A stretch of DNA of 64,000 bases from DASSUW01 sp963789005 (lineage in GTDB: Bacteria; Actinomycetota; Thermoleophilia; Solirubrobacterales; Solirubrobacteraceae): the NCBI GenBank assembly GCA_963789005.1, contig CAWBIZ010000005.1:310001-374000 (forward strand). Direction: 5' to 3'. Below are positions 1 through 11,431 of this stretch, piece after piece. Under the pieces are notes generated by a model that was given only the letters and a program-made list of their open reading frames with translations, searched no databases and was not told where the DNA came from. The translations under genes and the position numbers were made by a program. Position 1 is the stretch's first letter; each line of letters opens with the position of its first letter.

Positions 1-273
1 GTTCTCGGCGAGCGACTTCTCGAGGTCCTCCTTCTCGGCGAGGGTGAGCGCGAGGATGTGGTTGTTCAGCAGCGCGCGGTTCTCGTTCGCCTTGGCGAGG
101 GCGACGCCGAGCTACTCGAGCGGCTGGGTGGACTGCTCGAACGTCTCCCCGGCGACGTGGTCGACACTGGCGAGGCTGGAGATCCCGACCACGGCGATGA
201 CCGCGGTGAAGGAGAGAAGAAGCGCAGCGAGACCCAGGAGCTTGGCCTGGAGGCTGACGCGGCGGGTGGACAT
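1..273 (-). pseudogene. Methyl-accepting chemotaxis protein, N-terminal fragment with in-frame TAG
   Basis: The ATG at 273 is preceded by AAGGAG at a good distance. The protein opens with a basic stretch and one hydrophobic segment (residues about 11-31). A helical extracytoplasmic region follows (LASVDHVAGETFEQSTQPLE), the usual start of a four-helix-bundle chemoreceptor. After residue 53 an in-frame TAG (112-114) interrupts it, then the same frame continues as plausible receptor (LGVALAKANENRALLNNHIL) to the window edge. The domain identity is inferred from this N-terminus only; the HAMP and signalling domains would lie outside the window. The stop may be a real nonsense mutation or a base-call error. 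Confidence 0.6.
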
Positions 274-372
274 CGCGGAGGTGGGCTCCTTGTGGAGGAC
301 GATGACGGCAGGGATGCGGCCCGGTGATCGGCGGAGCGCCGCCGGCCTTGAGCCCGCATCCCTGCGCGTCGA

Positions 373-1302
373 TCACCCGGCCAGGGCGGAGCGGTGCGCG
401 CGCCGATGCGCCGCGGCGAGCAACCCGAGGCCGGCGAGCACCCACACGGCGAGCACGGCGAGGTGCCCGGCCGCGCCGGCGCCGTCGAAGTACCCGGTGC
501 TGCGCAGCAGGTTGCTGCCGGCGCCGGGCGGGAGGAGCTGCCCGATCAGCCCGGCGGGCTCCGGCAGCATGTGCGGGCCGGCGGCGGCGCCCGAGAACGG
601 GTTGCCGACGAAGACCATGGTCAGCGCTCCGAGGGCGATTCCGGCCTTGCCGAGCACCGCCTCGAGGCCGGCGATGGTGCCGGCGATCGCCGCCACCACG
701 AGGGCAAGCACGGCGGCGTTGGCGGCCCAGTCGCCGCCGATCACGTCGAGCCAGCCCTGCACGAGCACCGCGGCCGTGAGGCCGGTGAGCAGCGCGCCGC
801 CGAGCACGAAACCGGCGCGCTGGAGCGGCGAGGTCGCGAGCGCGATGCTGGCGACGCCGACGAGGATGGCGCCGATCACGAGCGGCAGCACGGACGAGGG
901 CAGGGCACCCGCGCGTGCGGAAGCGGGCACCACGTCCTCCACGGCCGCGTCGCTCTCGGCCGCGGCGTGGGTGAGCAGCGCGGTGACGGGCACACTCGCG
1001 GCGGAGGCGGTGAGGGCCTTCGGCCCATCGGGCGTCGCGACGAACGCGCCGTAGACCTCGCGGTCCTCGATCGCCTCGCGGGCGGCGGCCTCGTCGGCGT
1101 AGCGGTGGACGTCGAACGCCTCGCCGCGGGCGGCCAGGCCCTGCTCGATCGTGCGCGTTTCGGCGGCCGGGCCGGCGACGCCGATCGGCAGGTCGCGCGG
1201 GCCGAGCTCGGCGTTCGGCCAGGCGAACAGCGCGAGGACGATCGCAAAGGCCACGGGCACGAGCAGGAACGCGGCCGGCTTTGGTCGATGGGATCCGGTC
1301 AT
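373..1302 (-). CDS. DUF3533/ABC-2 type membrane protein
   Basis: The 309-residue protein has one N-terminal membrane segment (about residues 11-29) and an extracytoplasmic region of about 100 residues. Four to five more membrane helices fill residues 130-300. This layout, with the ending PPGAGSNLLRSTGYFDGAGA, is that of DUF3533/YhgE-like and ABC-2 permease-like proteins. No ATPase subunit is next to it. Substrate and role are unknown. An export or envelope function is inference from family only. Confidence 0.65.
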   Translation of the reverse strand: MTGSHRPKPAAFLLVPVAFAIVLALFAWPNAELGPRDLPIGVAGPAAETRTIEQGLAARGEAFDVHRYADEAAAREAIEDREVYGAFVATPDGPKALTASAASVPVTALLTHAAAESDAAVEDVVPASARAGALPSSVLPLVIGAILVGVASIALATSPLQRAGFVLGGALLTGLTAAVLVQGWLDVIGGDWAANAAVLALVVAAIAGTIAGLEAVLGKAGIALGALTMVFVGNPFSGAAAGPHMLPEPAGLIGQLLPPGAGSNLLRSTGYFDGAGAAGHLAVLAVWVLAGLGLLAAAHRRAHRSALAG

Positions 1303-1357
1303 GGGAGGTCTCCTTTCAGGGGACGGTCAGCGCGGGGAAGCGGCAGTTCGCGGGCGT

Positions 1358-1792
1358 TCACGGGACCAGCTCATCGAGGTCGGCGACGACGACGTCGGCG
1401 CCCGCCGCGCGCAGCTCGGTGGCGCTGGCGCCGCGCGTGACGCCGATCACCAGCCCGAAGTCGCCGGCGCGGCCGGCGGCGACGCCGACGAGCGCGTCGT
1501 CGACGACCACGGCGCGGCTCGGCCGCACGTTCAGCCGGCGGGCGGCCTCGAGGAAGCCGTCGGGCGCCGGCTTGCCCTGCAGCCCGAGCTCGCGGACGTC
1601 ATGGGCGTCGATCGTGAGGTCGAACAGCTCGGTGATCTCGGCGGCGCGCAGCACGCGCTCGGTGTTCGCGCTCGACGACACCACCGCGGTCCACATGCCG
1701 AGCGCGCGCAGGTGGCGGACCCAGCGGATGGAGCCGGGGAACGCTTCCACGCCGCCGAACAGGATGGCGTCGAAGCCGGAGGTCGAGTTCAT
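1358..1792 (-). pseudogene. HAD-superfamily hydrolase, N-terminally truncated
   Basis: These 144 residues match the C-terminal two thirds of a beta-phosphoglucomutase-type HAD hydrolase. Motif II Ser (TAVVSSSAN), the motif III Lys (LQGKPAPDGF) and the motif IV acidic pair (AVVVDDALVG) are present. The N-terminal DxDG nucleophile motif and most of the cap are missing. The alignable part starts abruptly at GVEAFPGS. The frame stays open upstream but there runs into the 3' end of the sigma factor gene and shows no motif I. It should be catalytically dead as a phosphatase or mutase. A truncated remnant is the best reading. Confidence 0.55.
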
Positions 1793-1853
1793 AGTCCGCG
1801 ACGCTACGGTCGCGGGCTCGTCATCGAATCCGGCGGGTGACCAGTCTGGGTCC

Positions 1854-2843
1854 CTAGTCGCTCTCGAGCCGCTCGGGCAGCCCGAAGGCGGGGAAGAGCT
1901 CGGGATAGAGGTAGTGGCAGAGGTCGCAGACCTTGCCGTCCCGCACCTTCATCACGACCAGCGCGAACGGCTCGTGGGTGCCCGGGTCTGCCGGGCGGTA
2001 CGTGGCGAAGGCCGGGCCGCCGTTGGCGGCGACCTGGAGCACGCGCGAGCCGCGGCAGCCGATGCCCTTGCCGAGCAGCCACGCCCGGACCTGCTCGCGG
2101 CCCCGCAGCCACAGCGGATAGGGCGGCATCGAGAACGTCGCGTCCTCGTGCAGCAGCGCGACCAGCGCATCCATGTCGTAGCGCTCGAAGGCGTCGACGT
2201 AGCGGTCGAGCAGCTCCTGCTCGGCCTCGGAGTCGGCGGCCGCCGCGCCCGCGGTGTCGAGCTCGGCGGCGTCGAGCGTAGCCCGCGCGCGCTGCAGCGC
2301 GCTGTTGACGCCGGCCGTCGTCGTGCCCAGCAGCTCGGCGGCCTCGCTCGCCTTCCAGCGCAGCACCTCGCACAGGATCAGCGCCGCCCGCTGGCGGGGC
2401 GGGAGGTGCTGGAGCGCGGCCACGAAGGCGAGTCGCACGGTCTCGCGCGCGGCGGCCAGCTCGGCCGGGTCGCCGGACTCGGGCAGCACGCGCGAGTCGG
2501 CCACCGGGAGCACCCAGGACTCCTCGCCGAGCTTCGCCCCGAGCGCCGACTCGGCGGTCGAGGCCGGTCCGAGGTCGATCGGCTGGGCGCGCCGCTGCGC
2601 GCCGTTGAGCATGTCGAGGCAGACGTTGGTGGCGATCCGGTACAGCCACGACCGCAGGGCTTCGGGAGCGTCGAGCCGGTCGATGCCGCGCCACGCCCGC
2701 ACCATCGTCTCCTGCACGGCATCCTCGGCGTCCGCACCCGAGCCCAGCATCCGGTAGCAGTAGCCGGTCAGCTCCCGGCGGTGGGCCTCGAGGTCGTGCT
2801 CGACGAGGGTGGCCGTCGTCTCTGAAACTGGCACGCAGGCCAT
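1854..2843 (-). CDS. ECF-type RNA polymerase sigma factor with SnoaL-like C-terminal domain
   Basis: The 329-residue protein carries sigma region 2 (RELTGYCYRMLGSGADAEDA then the LYRIATNVCLDML helix). Region 4 follows (LPPRQRAALILCEVLRWKAS, with the AELLGTTTAGVNSALQRAR helix-turn-helix). Its long C-terminal domain (about residues 205-329) looks like SnoaL/NTF2. This is the architecture of the TIGR02960-like ECF group, in which the C-terminal domain tunes activity and no separate anti-sigma factor is needed. ATG at 2843 is chosen because longer versions would run into the divergent pullulanase gene. The target promoters are unknown. Confidence 0.85.
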   Translation of the reverse strand: MACVPVSETTATLVEHDLEAHRRELTGYCYRMLGSGADAEDAVQETMVRAWRGIDRLDAPEALRSWLYRIATNVCLDMLNGAQRRAQPIDLGPASTAESALGAKLGEESWVLPVADSRVLPESGDPAELAAARETVRLAFVAALQHLPPRQRAALILCEVLRWKASEAAELLGTTTAGVNSALQRARATLDAAELDTAGAAAADSEAEQELLDRYVDAFERYDMDALVALLHEDATFSMPPYPLWLRGREQVRAWLLGKGIGCRGSRVLQVAANGGPAFATYRPADPGTHEPFALVVMKVRDGKVCDLCHYLYPELFPAFGLPERLESD

Positions 2844-2857
2844 CGTAAGAAAGGGGC

Positions 2858-2871
2858 ACGGGAGTTCCCGT
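2858..2871. promoter_or_regulatory. Palindrome between sigma factor and pullulanase genes
   Basis: ACGGGA-GT-TCCCGT is a perfect 6-bp inverted repeat in the only intergenic space between two divergent genes. It could be an operator serving either gene. Nothing identifies its binding protein. Confidence 0.3.
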
Positions 2872-2925
2872 ACGGCAGGCCGCACTCTTTCGCTACCGTG
2901 GGGTTGACCAGGGGACAGGGGGGAG

Positions 2926-5918
<2,993 letters not shown>

Positions 5919-5922
<4 letters not shown>

Positions 5923-6659
5923 CGGCCCGCCCGCTCCACGAGGGCGAGCCGCAGGCGGTCCGGCTCGCCGACGTCGACCCGTCCCTCTTCGCCGAGCTCA
6001 CGGGCCGTGAGCTCGACGACGCCCGGATGAGGGCGGTGGCGCCGACGGTCACGCTCGAGCGCGGGCGCTGGGATCCCTCGCAGCTGCCTACGGGCGATCT
6101 GGAGGCGTGCCTGGGGGCGCTGGTGCTCGACGGCGTGCTGCTTCGCAGCGTCGTGGTAGGCAGCGACCTGTGCTCGGAGCTCATCGGGCCCGGCGACCTC
6201 GTGCGGCCCTGGCAGGAGGACGAGCCGTCGTCCGTGCCGTTCGACGCCCGCTGGCAGGTCGTCCTGCCCGTCCGCCTGGCGGTGCTCGACGAGCGGTTCG
6301 TGGCGGTCGCGTGCCGCTCGCCGGCGCTGATGCACGCCATCGTCCGGCGGCTCGTGCGGCGCGCGCGCTGGCTCACGCTCCAGCTCGCGATCTCCGACCT
6401 GCGCCGGGTCGACGACCGGCTGATGCTGTTCTTCTGGCACGTGGCGGACCGGTGGGGCCGCGTCGGCCCGGACGGCGTCGCCGTGCCGCTGCCGGTGACG
6501 CACGAGATGCTCGCGCAGCTCGTCTGCGCCCAGCGCCCGACGGTCACGACCTCGCTCCAGCGCCTCGCCGCCGACGGCCGGCTGCGCCGGCGACGCGACC
6601 GGACGTGGCTGCTGTCGCCCGAGCCTCCGCCGGCACTGGGGCTGCGCCAAGTCGGGTAG
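5919..6659 (+). CDS. Crp/Fnr-family transcriptional regulator
   Basis: About 246 residues. The N-terminal part resembles a diverged cyclic-nucleotide-binding-type beta-roll (VLLRSVVVGSDLCSELIGPG). The C-terminal winged helix (VTHEMLAQLVCAQRPTVTTS with LQRLAADGRLRRRRD) is typical Crp. The frame has no ATG, GTG or TTG before ATG 6027, which would cut off the conserved VRLADVDP opening. CTG at 5919 overlaps the pullulanase stop and follows GGGGCGGAGG by about five bases, so a rare CTG start is proposed. The effector is unknown. Close coupling suggests control linked to polysaccharide use. Confidence 0.75.
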
Positions 6660-6669
6660 CAGGCACCTC

Positions 6670-7808
6670 ATGGCGCTCGCCGACGCTCCCGCGGAGATCC
6701 CCGAAGGCCGGATCGGCCCCGTCGAGGAGCGTGAGCTCCCGCCGGCGCCGTCGCTGCGCAAGATGATCGGGCCGGGGGTGGTGCTCGTCGGCGTCGGCAT
6801 CGCGTCGGGCGAGTACATCCTCTTCCCGTACATCGCCTCCCAGGTCGGGCTCGCGTTCCTGTGGGCGGCGCTCGTCGGCCTGGTGACGCAGTTCTTCATC
6901 AACATGGAGGTCGAGCGCTACACGCTCGCCACCGGGGAGAGGCGTACACCGAGCTCGACCGCGTGGTCACGGACTTCGGCCAGTTCCCGGGGGAGCTCGA
7001 GTTCGCGGTCCTGCTCGGCGCTCTGGCCTACGCCGGAGCCGGCGGGACGAACAACCTCGTGGTCTCGAACTAGATCCGCGACAAGGGCTACGGGATGGGC
7101 AAGTACGCGCCGCGGATCGTCTCGCCGATCAGCGGCGAGGAGGAGGCGGCGCCTTCCGGCCAGGGCTACGTGTTCCGGCCCGACGCCGAGAACATGTCCC
7201 GCTGGCGGGTGTGGTGGCGGCGGGCGAACATCGAGCAGTTCGTGTCGTTCGTCGTCATCGGCGCGGTCACGATCGTCGTGTTCTCGCTCGTGGCGCAGTC
7301 GACCGTGTTCGGGCAGCCGGGCATCGAGGACGCCGACTTCGCGTTCATCCAGACCGAGGGCGACGTGCTCAAGCAGTCGGTCGGCGCCTGGTTCGGCACG
7401 CTCTTCTGGCTCATCGGAGCGATCTCGCTGTTCGCCGCCGCGCTGGGGATCATCGACTACGTCTCCCGCCTCGTCGCGGACGTGCTCCTCGTCGGCTACC
7501 TGAGGGACAACCCGCGCTGGACCGAGAGCCGGATCTACTTCGCCGTCGTCTGGGGCATCATCGCGTTCGGCGTCCTCGTGCTGCTGCTCGGCTTCGACCA
7601 GCCGCTCACGCTCGTGGTGTTGGCGGCAGCCCTCAGCGGCGTGGTGATGTTCATCTACTCCGCGCTGCTGATCGTCATCAACCGGCGCTTCATGCCCGAG
7701 CCGCTCAAGATCCGAGGCTTCCGCCTCGTCGCGCTCGCATGGGCGTTCGGCCTCTTCGGAGTGCTCTCGGTGATCGTCGTCATCGACCAGTTCGGCGAGC
7801 TGCTCTGA
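6670..7808 (+). pseudogene. Nramp-family metal-ion transporter, internally deleted and frameshifted
   Basis: The 5' part (6670 to about 6940) encodes an Nramp-like start (LRKMIGPGVVLVGVGIASGE and NMEVERYTLATGE). At 6934-6942 the frame jumps: the first frame continues nonsensically, while the next resumes family sequence at EAYTELDRVVTDFGQFPG. Comparison with the family suggests about 100 residues of transmembrane core are missing, between two GAG-containing sites. A TAG at 7071-7073 then replaces the Trp expected in SN-W-IRDKG. The remainder (to LIVINRRFMPEPLKIRG) is intact with several membrane helices. With a deletion, a frameshift and a nonsense codon it should not make a transporter. Confidence 0.75.
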
Positions 7809-7815
7809 GCGCGCT

Positions 7816-8244
7816 TCAGAGCGCTCCGCGCGGCGCCAGCCAGACGCTCTCGAACTTCAGGTCGGTCATCTCGGCCAGCAGGTCGTAGTCGCGGTCGTAG
7901 TGCAGGACGCCGAGCCCGTGGCGATCGGCGATCGCGGCGACCAGCAGGTCGACCGGAGGCATGCGACGGTGGCCGACGCGAGCGAGCTGCCGCTGGGCGT
8001 CGACGGCGCGGCGCTCGACGCTCGCGTCGATCTCGAACTGGGGGAGGGCGAGCAGCTCGTCGAGCAGGTCGTCATGGTCGCGCGCGTCCCTGGCCGAGTA
8101 ACCGGCCTCGAGCAGGAACGGCAGGCACGCGGCGATCTGTCCATCCTCGATCGCATCGGCGATCTCCGTGATGCGCTCGTGGGGGAGCGCCGGATCCGCG
8201 AGCCGCGCCCAGGCCGAGTTGTCGAGCAGCAGCGTCCCGTTCAC
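7816..8244 (-). CDS. vapC: PIN-domain toxin, VapC-like ribonuclease
   Basis: The 142-residue protein has PIN-domain acidic residues: LLLDNSAWARL at the start, an internal Glu in LLEAGYSARDA, and the late VDLLVAAIADRHGLGVLHYD with the acidic pair needed for Mg2+. It should be a Mg-dependent endoribonuclease that cleaves RNA when free of antitoxin. Its ATG overlaps the stop of the upstream small gene by four bases, the usual antitoxin-toxin arrangement. The RNA target cannot be told from sequence. Confidence 0.85.
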   Translation of the reverse strand: MNGTLLLDNSAWARLADPALPHERITEIADAIEDGQIAACLPFLLEAGYSARDARDHDDLLDELLALPQFEIDASVERRAVDAQRQLARVGHRRMPPVDLLVAAIADRHGLGVLHYDRDYDLLAEMTDLKFESVWLAPRGAL

Positions 8245-8513
8245 GAACGCGCCCAGCCGGAGCGGCGCACCTCGTCGGCGGCATCACGATCGACGGCGAC
8301 GTCCCGCCGCCGGACACGATCGGCCAGTGCGCGGCGCCGGGCGGCGGCGCCGTCCCGTCCCGCCCGCAGCTCCGCGGTCCTCTGACGCGCGCCGAGGATC
8401 ACCAGCTCACCAAGCTCGATCCGCCCGCCGCCGAGCTCCTCACGCAGCTCGTCGAGCGCGGCCTCGACCGACGGCGTCTCCGTAATCGCATGGCGGCGGC
8501 GTTTCGTGGGCAC
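8241..8513 (-). CDS. VapB-like antitoxin
   Basis: The 90-residue, highly charged protein lies directly upstream of the PIN toxin with a four-base overlap. The start is taken as GTG 8513, giving a basic N-terminus (PTKRRRHAITETPSVEAALD) likely to bind DNA; ATG 8540 is possible but would cover the putative operator. The C-terminal half, rich in Arg and Asp, would bind and neutralise the toxin. The antitoxin call rests mainly on position; the DNA-binding fold (ribbon-helix-helix or AbrB-like) is uncertain. Confidence 0.65.
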   Translation of the reverse strand: MPTKRRRHAITETPSVEAALDELREELGGGRIELGELVILGARQRTAELRAGRDGAAARRRALADRVRRRDVAVDRDAADEVRRSGWARS

Positions 8514-8520
8514 CGCGTAA

Positions 8521-8543
8521 GTGTAACACCGGTGCGACACCGG
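8521..8543. promoter_or_regulatory. Putative operator of the vapBC-like operon
   Basis: Just upstream of the antitoxin start lie GTGT-A-ACAC and two ACACCGG direct repeats (8526-8532 and 8537-8543) 11 bp apart, one helical turn. This spacing suits cooperative binding of an autoregulating antitoxin. Confidence 0.35.
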
Positions 8544-8611
8544 CGCGAACGACTAGATTGCGCGACCCGCGTGTCCGTGCATCGCGCCGCCCGGCAGCGA
8601 GGACACGCCGT

Positions 8612-9349
8612 TCAGTCCGGGTACTCGTCCTTGCGCCAGGAGCGCGGCTCCTCGGGCCCGGGCTTCGGGGTCCGCTCGAGCAGCATGGTGAAGTGAGGCT
8701 GAACGAACGGATCGGGCGCCATCACGGTGTACGTGTGGTAGACGGTCCCGTTCTCGCGCGCGAACGCGATGTAGCCCGGGCCCTCGCGCAGGCCGTCCTT
8801 GAGCTCCGCCCCGATCTGCTCGCCCCATTCCCGAAGCCACTCGGGCGGGTTGTCGACCATCTCCTTCACCTCGGGGATCTCGTTCGCCTGCTCCTCGGTC
8901 AGCGCGAGCCCGAAGTCCCACGGGAAGTCGATGTCGTAAGTCGAGACATACGGGAACTGCCAGCCCATCCGCTGCTTGTAGGCGGCGAGCCGATCGATCG
9001 GCGCGCGCGAGAAGCAGAGGAACGTCACGTCCCGCTTGTTCATGTGGATCAGCCCACCGGAGAACTCATCGCCGAGGCTCGTGCACCCGGGGCACGCACC
9101 GAGCGAGTAGTCGGGCCCGTACATGATGTTGTATGCGAGGAGCTGCGAACGGCCGTCGAAGAGCTCGGCCAAGGACTTCTTCCCGTCCTCGGTGTCGAAC
9201 ACGTACTCCTTCTCGACCGGGACCCAAGGGAGCGCGACCCGCTTCCGCTTGATCTCCTCGTTCAGCTCGGCGTGCTGGGCCTCGAGCTTCGCCAGCTCGT
9301 CGCGTGCAGCCTGCCATTCGTCACGGGTTCCCACCTTGTGCTCAGGCAT
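8612..9349 (-). CDS. DUF899 family thioredoxin-like protein
   Basis: The 245-residue protein matches the DUF899 pattern: charged helical start (EWQAARDELAKLEAQHAELN), then YVFDTEDGKKSLAELFDGRS, MYGPDYSLGACPGCTSLGDE with a CxxC pair, and FLCFSRAPIDRLAAYKQRMG. The fold is thioredoxin-like. The biochemical role is not established; a redox function through the two cysteines is inference. It is a single gene, with GTGTC-N7-GACAC (9365-9381) upstream as a possible control site. Confidence 0.85.
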   Translation of the reverse strand: MPEHKVGTRDEWQAARDELAKLEAQHAELNEEIKRKRVALPWVPVEKEYVFDTEDGKKSLAELFDGRSQLLAYNIMYGPDYSLGACPGCTSLGDEFSGGLIHMNKRDVTFLCFSRAPIDRLAAYKQRMGWQFPYVSTYDIDFPWDFGLALTEEQANEIPEVKEMVDNPPEWLREWGEQIGAELKDGLREGPGYIAFARENGTVYHTYTVMAPDPFVQPHFTMLLERTPKPGPEEPRSWRKDEYPD

Positions 9350-9364
9350 GTCATCTCCTCGGCT

Positions 9365-9381
9365 GTGTCTACAGATGACAC
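9365..9381. promoter_or_regulatory. Short inverted repeat upstream of DUF899 gene
   Basis: GTGTC and GACAC arms are separated by seven bases, 16 bp before the DUF899 start. A weak operator candidate with no further support. Confidence 0.2.
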
Positions 9382-9428
9382 GCGGCGACGGTGAAAATCA
9401 TCGCTACAGCACTGACAGGTGTGGAAAG

Positions 9429-9502
9429 AGCGGATGATGGGACTCGAACCCACGACCTTCTGCATGGCAAGCAGACGCTCTAGCCAACTGAGCTACATCC
9501 GC
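9429..9502 (-). tRNA. tRNA-Gly (anticodon GCC)
   Basis: The minus strand folds as a full cloverleaf. The acceptor is GCGGATG/CATCCGC, the anticodon stem TCTGC/GCAGA encloses loop TTGCCAT (anticodon GCC), and the T arm is GTGGG-TTCGAGT-CCCAT. The discriminator base is U, as normal for bacterial tRNA-Gly. CCA is not encoded. Confidence 0.97.
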
Positions 9503-9513
9503 GCGAGGGGGCG

Positions 9514-9519
9514 AGTATA
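9514..9519 (-). promoter_or_regulatory. -10 element of the tRNA-Gly promoter
   Basis: TATACT on the minus strand lies 11 bases upstream of the mature tRNA 5' end, in a GGCTATACT context identical to the one before infC. No convincing -35 is seen. Confidence 0.45.
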
Positions 9520-9535
9520 GCCCCGCCGGACGCAG

Positions 9536-9556
9536 CCGTATCCGGCGCGGATACGG
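9536..9556. repeat. Perfect 8-bp inverted repeat
   Basis: CCGTATCC-GGCGC-GGATACGG can form a hairpin between tRNA-Gly and the carbonic-anhydrase scrap. No T-run follows on either strand, so it is as likely an operator or cruciform as a terminator. Confidence 0.4.
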
Positions 9557-9584
9557 TCGGCGTGGGCACCGATAGCCTCGGCTG

Positions 9585-9716
9585 ATGCTGATCGAGCATC
9601 GAGGCGTCACTCCCGTCGTGGACTCCAGTGCGTACGTAGCGCCGACCGTCGTGCTGTCCGGGGACGTCCACGTTGCGTGGTTCGGCGCGCATCGCGACGA
9701 TCGCGTCGTGGGCTGA
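9585..9716 (+). pseudogene. Gamma-type carbonic anhydrase family remnant
   Basis: This 43-residue frame starts MLIEHRGVTPVVDSSAYVAP then TVVLSGDVHV, the characteristic opening of the gamma-carbonic anhydrase/hexapeptide-repeat family. Family sequence stops after SGDVHV, and a 13-residue tail ends at TGA. The left-handed beta-helix and zinc histidines of a protein normally about 170 residues long are absent. It is read as a decayed stub. Confidence 0.5.
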
Positions 9717-9779
9717 CCTGCACCGAACCTGCACGCTTTCCGCCCCGCGCGTCCACATTCCGGTGGCACACTCGGCGCC

Positions 9780-10439
9780 GTGGGAGCCGTGATCTGCGTG
9801 ATCGAGGACGAGGAGGTGATCGCCGGGGCGGTCGCTGCGCGGCTGCGGGCCGAGGGCTTCGACGTCGAGGTCGCGGGCGACGGGCCGGCGGGCGTCGCGC
9901 TGTGCGAGCGCGTCCGGCCGGACCTCGTCGTGCTCGACCTGATGCTTCCGGGGCTCGACGGGATCGAGGTCTGCCGGCGGGTGCAGCGCGACCGGCAGAC
10001 GCCCGTGTTGATGCTGACCGCGCGCGCGGAGGAGGCGGACATGCTGGTCGGGCTCGGCGTCGGCGCCGACGACTACATGACGAAGCCGTTCTCGCCGCGC
10101 GAGCTGGTGGCCCGGATCCGGGCGGTGCTGCGGCGCGCCGAGCGGCGGCCCGGCGACCATGTGACCCTCGGGTCGCTCGAGCTGGACCCCGAGGCGCGCC
10201 GCGTGACCGTCGACGGCGCGCCCGTGCACCTCACGCCGACCGAGTTCGACCTCCTGCGCGTGCTCGCGTCCCGGCCCGGGGCCGTGCGCACGCGGGAGCA
10301 GCTCCTCGCTGACGTCTGGGGCTGGCGCGACGGCTCGGGCCTACGCACGGTCGACTCGCACATCCGCGGGCTGCGCCGCAAGCTCGGCTCCGGCCGTGTG
10401 CGCACCGTGCACGGCATCGGCTACGCGCTCGAGCCATGA
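9780..10439 (+). CDS. OmpR-family response regulator
   Basis: The 219-residue protein has a receiver domain (acidic pocket IEDEE, phosphoacceptor Asp in VVLDLMLPGLDG, Thr in MLTARAEEAD, Lys in YMTKPFSPRE). A winged-helix DNA-binding domain follows (VHLTPTEFDLLRVLASRPGA and TVDSHIRGLRRKLG). The start is GTG 9780; GTG 9789 is also possible and neither has a clear ribosome-binding site, so a leaderless message is conceivable. Its stop overlaps the kinase start by four bases, forming a two-component pair. Confidence 0.92.
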   Translation: MGAVICVIEDEEVIAGAVAARLRAEGFDVEVAGDGPAGVALCERVRPDLVVLDLMLPGLDGIEVCRRVQRDRQTPVLMLTARAEEADMLVGLGVGADDYMTKPFSPRELVARIRAVLRRAERRPGDHVTLGSLELDPEARRVTVDGAPVHLTPTEFDLLRVLASRPGAVRTREQLLADVWGWRDGSGLRTVDSHIRGLRRKLGSGRVRTVHGIGYALEP

Positions 10440-11431
10440 GACCGCTCGACCGCCTGCCCTCGATCAAGGTCAAGCTCGGCGTGGTCATCGTCGCCACGGT
10501 GGCCGGGACCGTGCTCGTGCTGGCGCTCGGGCACCGCGCCGGGCTCTCGCTGCCGCTCCGGGCCGCGCTCGCGACAGCGGGCGGCCTCGCGCTGGTGCAG
10601 CTGCTCGCGCGCGGGATGACGTCGCCGCTGCGGGACATGGCGTCGGCGGCGTCGGCGATGGCGCGCGGCGACTACGGCCGCCGCGTCCACGACCGCTCGC
10701 GCGACGAGGTCGGCGCGCTGGCGCGCGCGTTCAACGCGATGGCGGCCGAGCTCGGCGACGCCGACCGCATGCGCCGCGACCTCGTCGCGAACGTCTCGCA
10801 CGAGCTGCGCACGCCGCTCGGCGCGCTCCAGGCGCTGCTCGAGAACCTCGCCGACGGCGTCGAGCCACCCGACCCCGCGGCGCTGCGTACGGCGCTCGCC
10901 CAGACCGAGCGGCTGTCGCGGCTCGTGGCCCAGCTGCTCGACCTCTCGCGGCTGGAGAGCGGCGGGCTCGAGCTGCGGCCGGTCAGCTTCGGCGTGCGCG
11001 ACCTGCTCGAGCAGGCCGCGCGCGAGTGCGAGCTCGGCGAGCGGCCGGTGCGGCTGAAGGTGTCGGTCGATCCCGGCGACCTGCTCACCACCGGCGACCC
11101 GGAGCGCCTGCACCAGGTGGTAGCGAACCTGCTCGACAACGCGGTCCGCCACTCGCCGCCCGAGGGCCGCGTGTGGCTGAGCGCGCACCAGGCGGACGCC
11201 GGACGCACGACGATCGTGGTCACCGACGAGGGGCCGGGCATCCCGGCCGAGGACGCCGAGCGCGTGTTCGAGCGGTTCCACCGCACCGACGCCGCGCGTG
11301 CGACGCGCGACGGCGGCACCGGCCTCGGGCTGGCGATCGCGCGCTGGATCGTCGACGCCCACGGCGGGGCGATCCGCGCCGAGGCGCGCGACCCGCAGGG
11401 CTGCCGGATGGTCGTGGAGATCCCGCGGTGA
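10436..11431 (+). CDS. Sensor histidine kinase (HAMP-HisKA-HATPase)
   Basis: The 331-residue membrane kinase is the partner of the OmpR regulator. Two N-terminal helices (about residues 14-32 and 40-58) enclose almost no periplasmic loop. A HAMP domain follows (MTSPLRDMASAASAMARGDY), then the HisKA box LVANVSHELRTPLGALQ with the phosphoacceptor His. The ATPase domain has the N box (VVANLLDNAVRHSP), DEGPGIP and GGTGLGLAIA. With no sensory loop it probably senses the membrane or its neighbour, the downstream membrane protein. Confidence 0.92.
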   Translation: MRPLDRLPSIKVKLGVVIVATVAGTVLVLALGHRAGLSLPLRAALATAGGLALVQLLARGMTSPLRDMASAASAMARGDYGRRVHDRSRDEVGALARAFNAMAAELGDADRMRRDLVANVSHELRTPLGALQALLENLADGVEPPDPAALRTALAQTERLSRLVAQLLDLSRLESGGLELRPVSFGVRDLLEQAARECELGERPVRLKVSVDPGDLLTTGDPERLHQVVANLLDNAVRHSPPEGRVWLSAHQADAGRTTIVVTDEGPGIPAEDAERVFERFHRTDAARATRDGGTGLGLAIARWIVDAHGGAIRAEARDPQGCRMVVEIPR

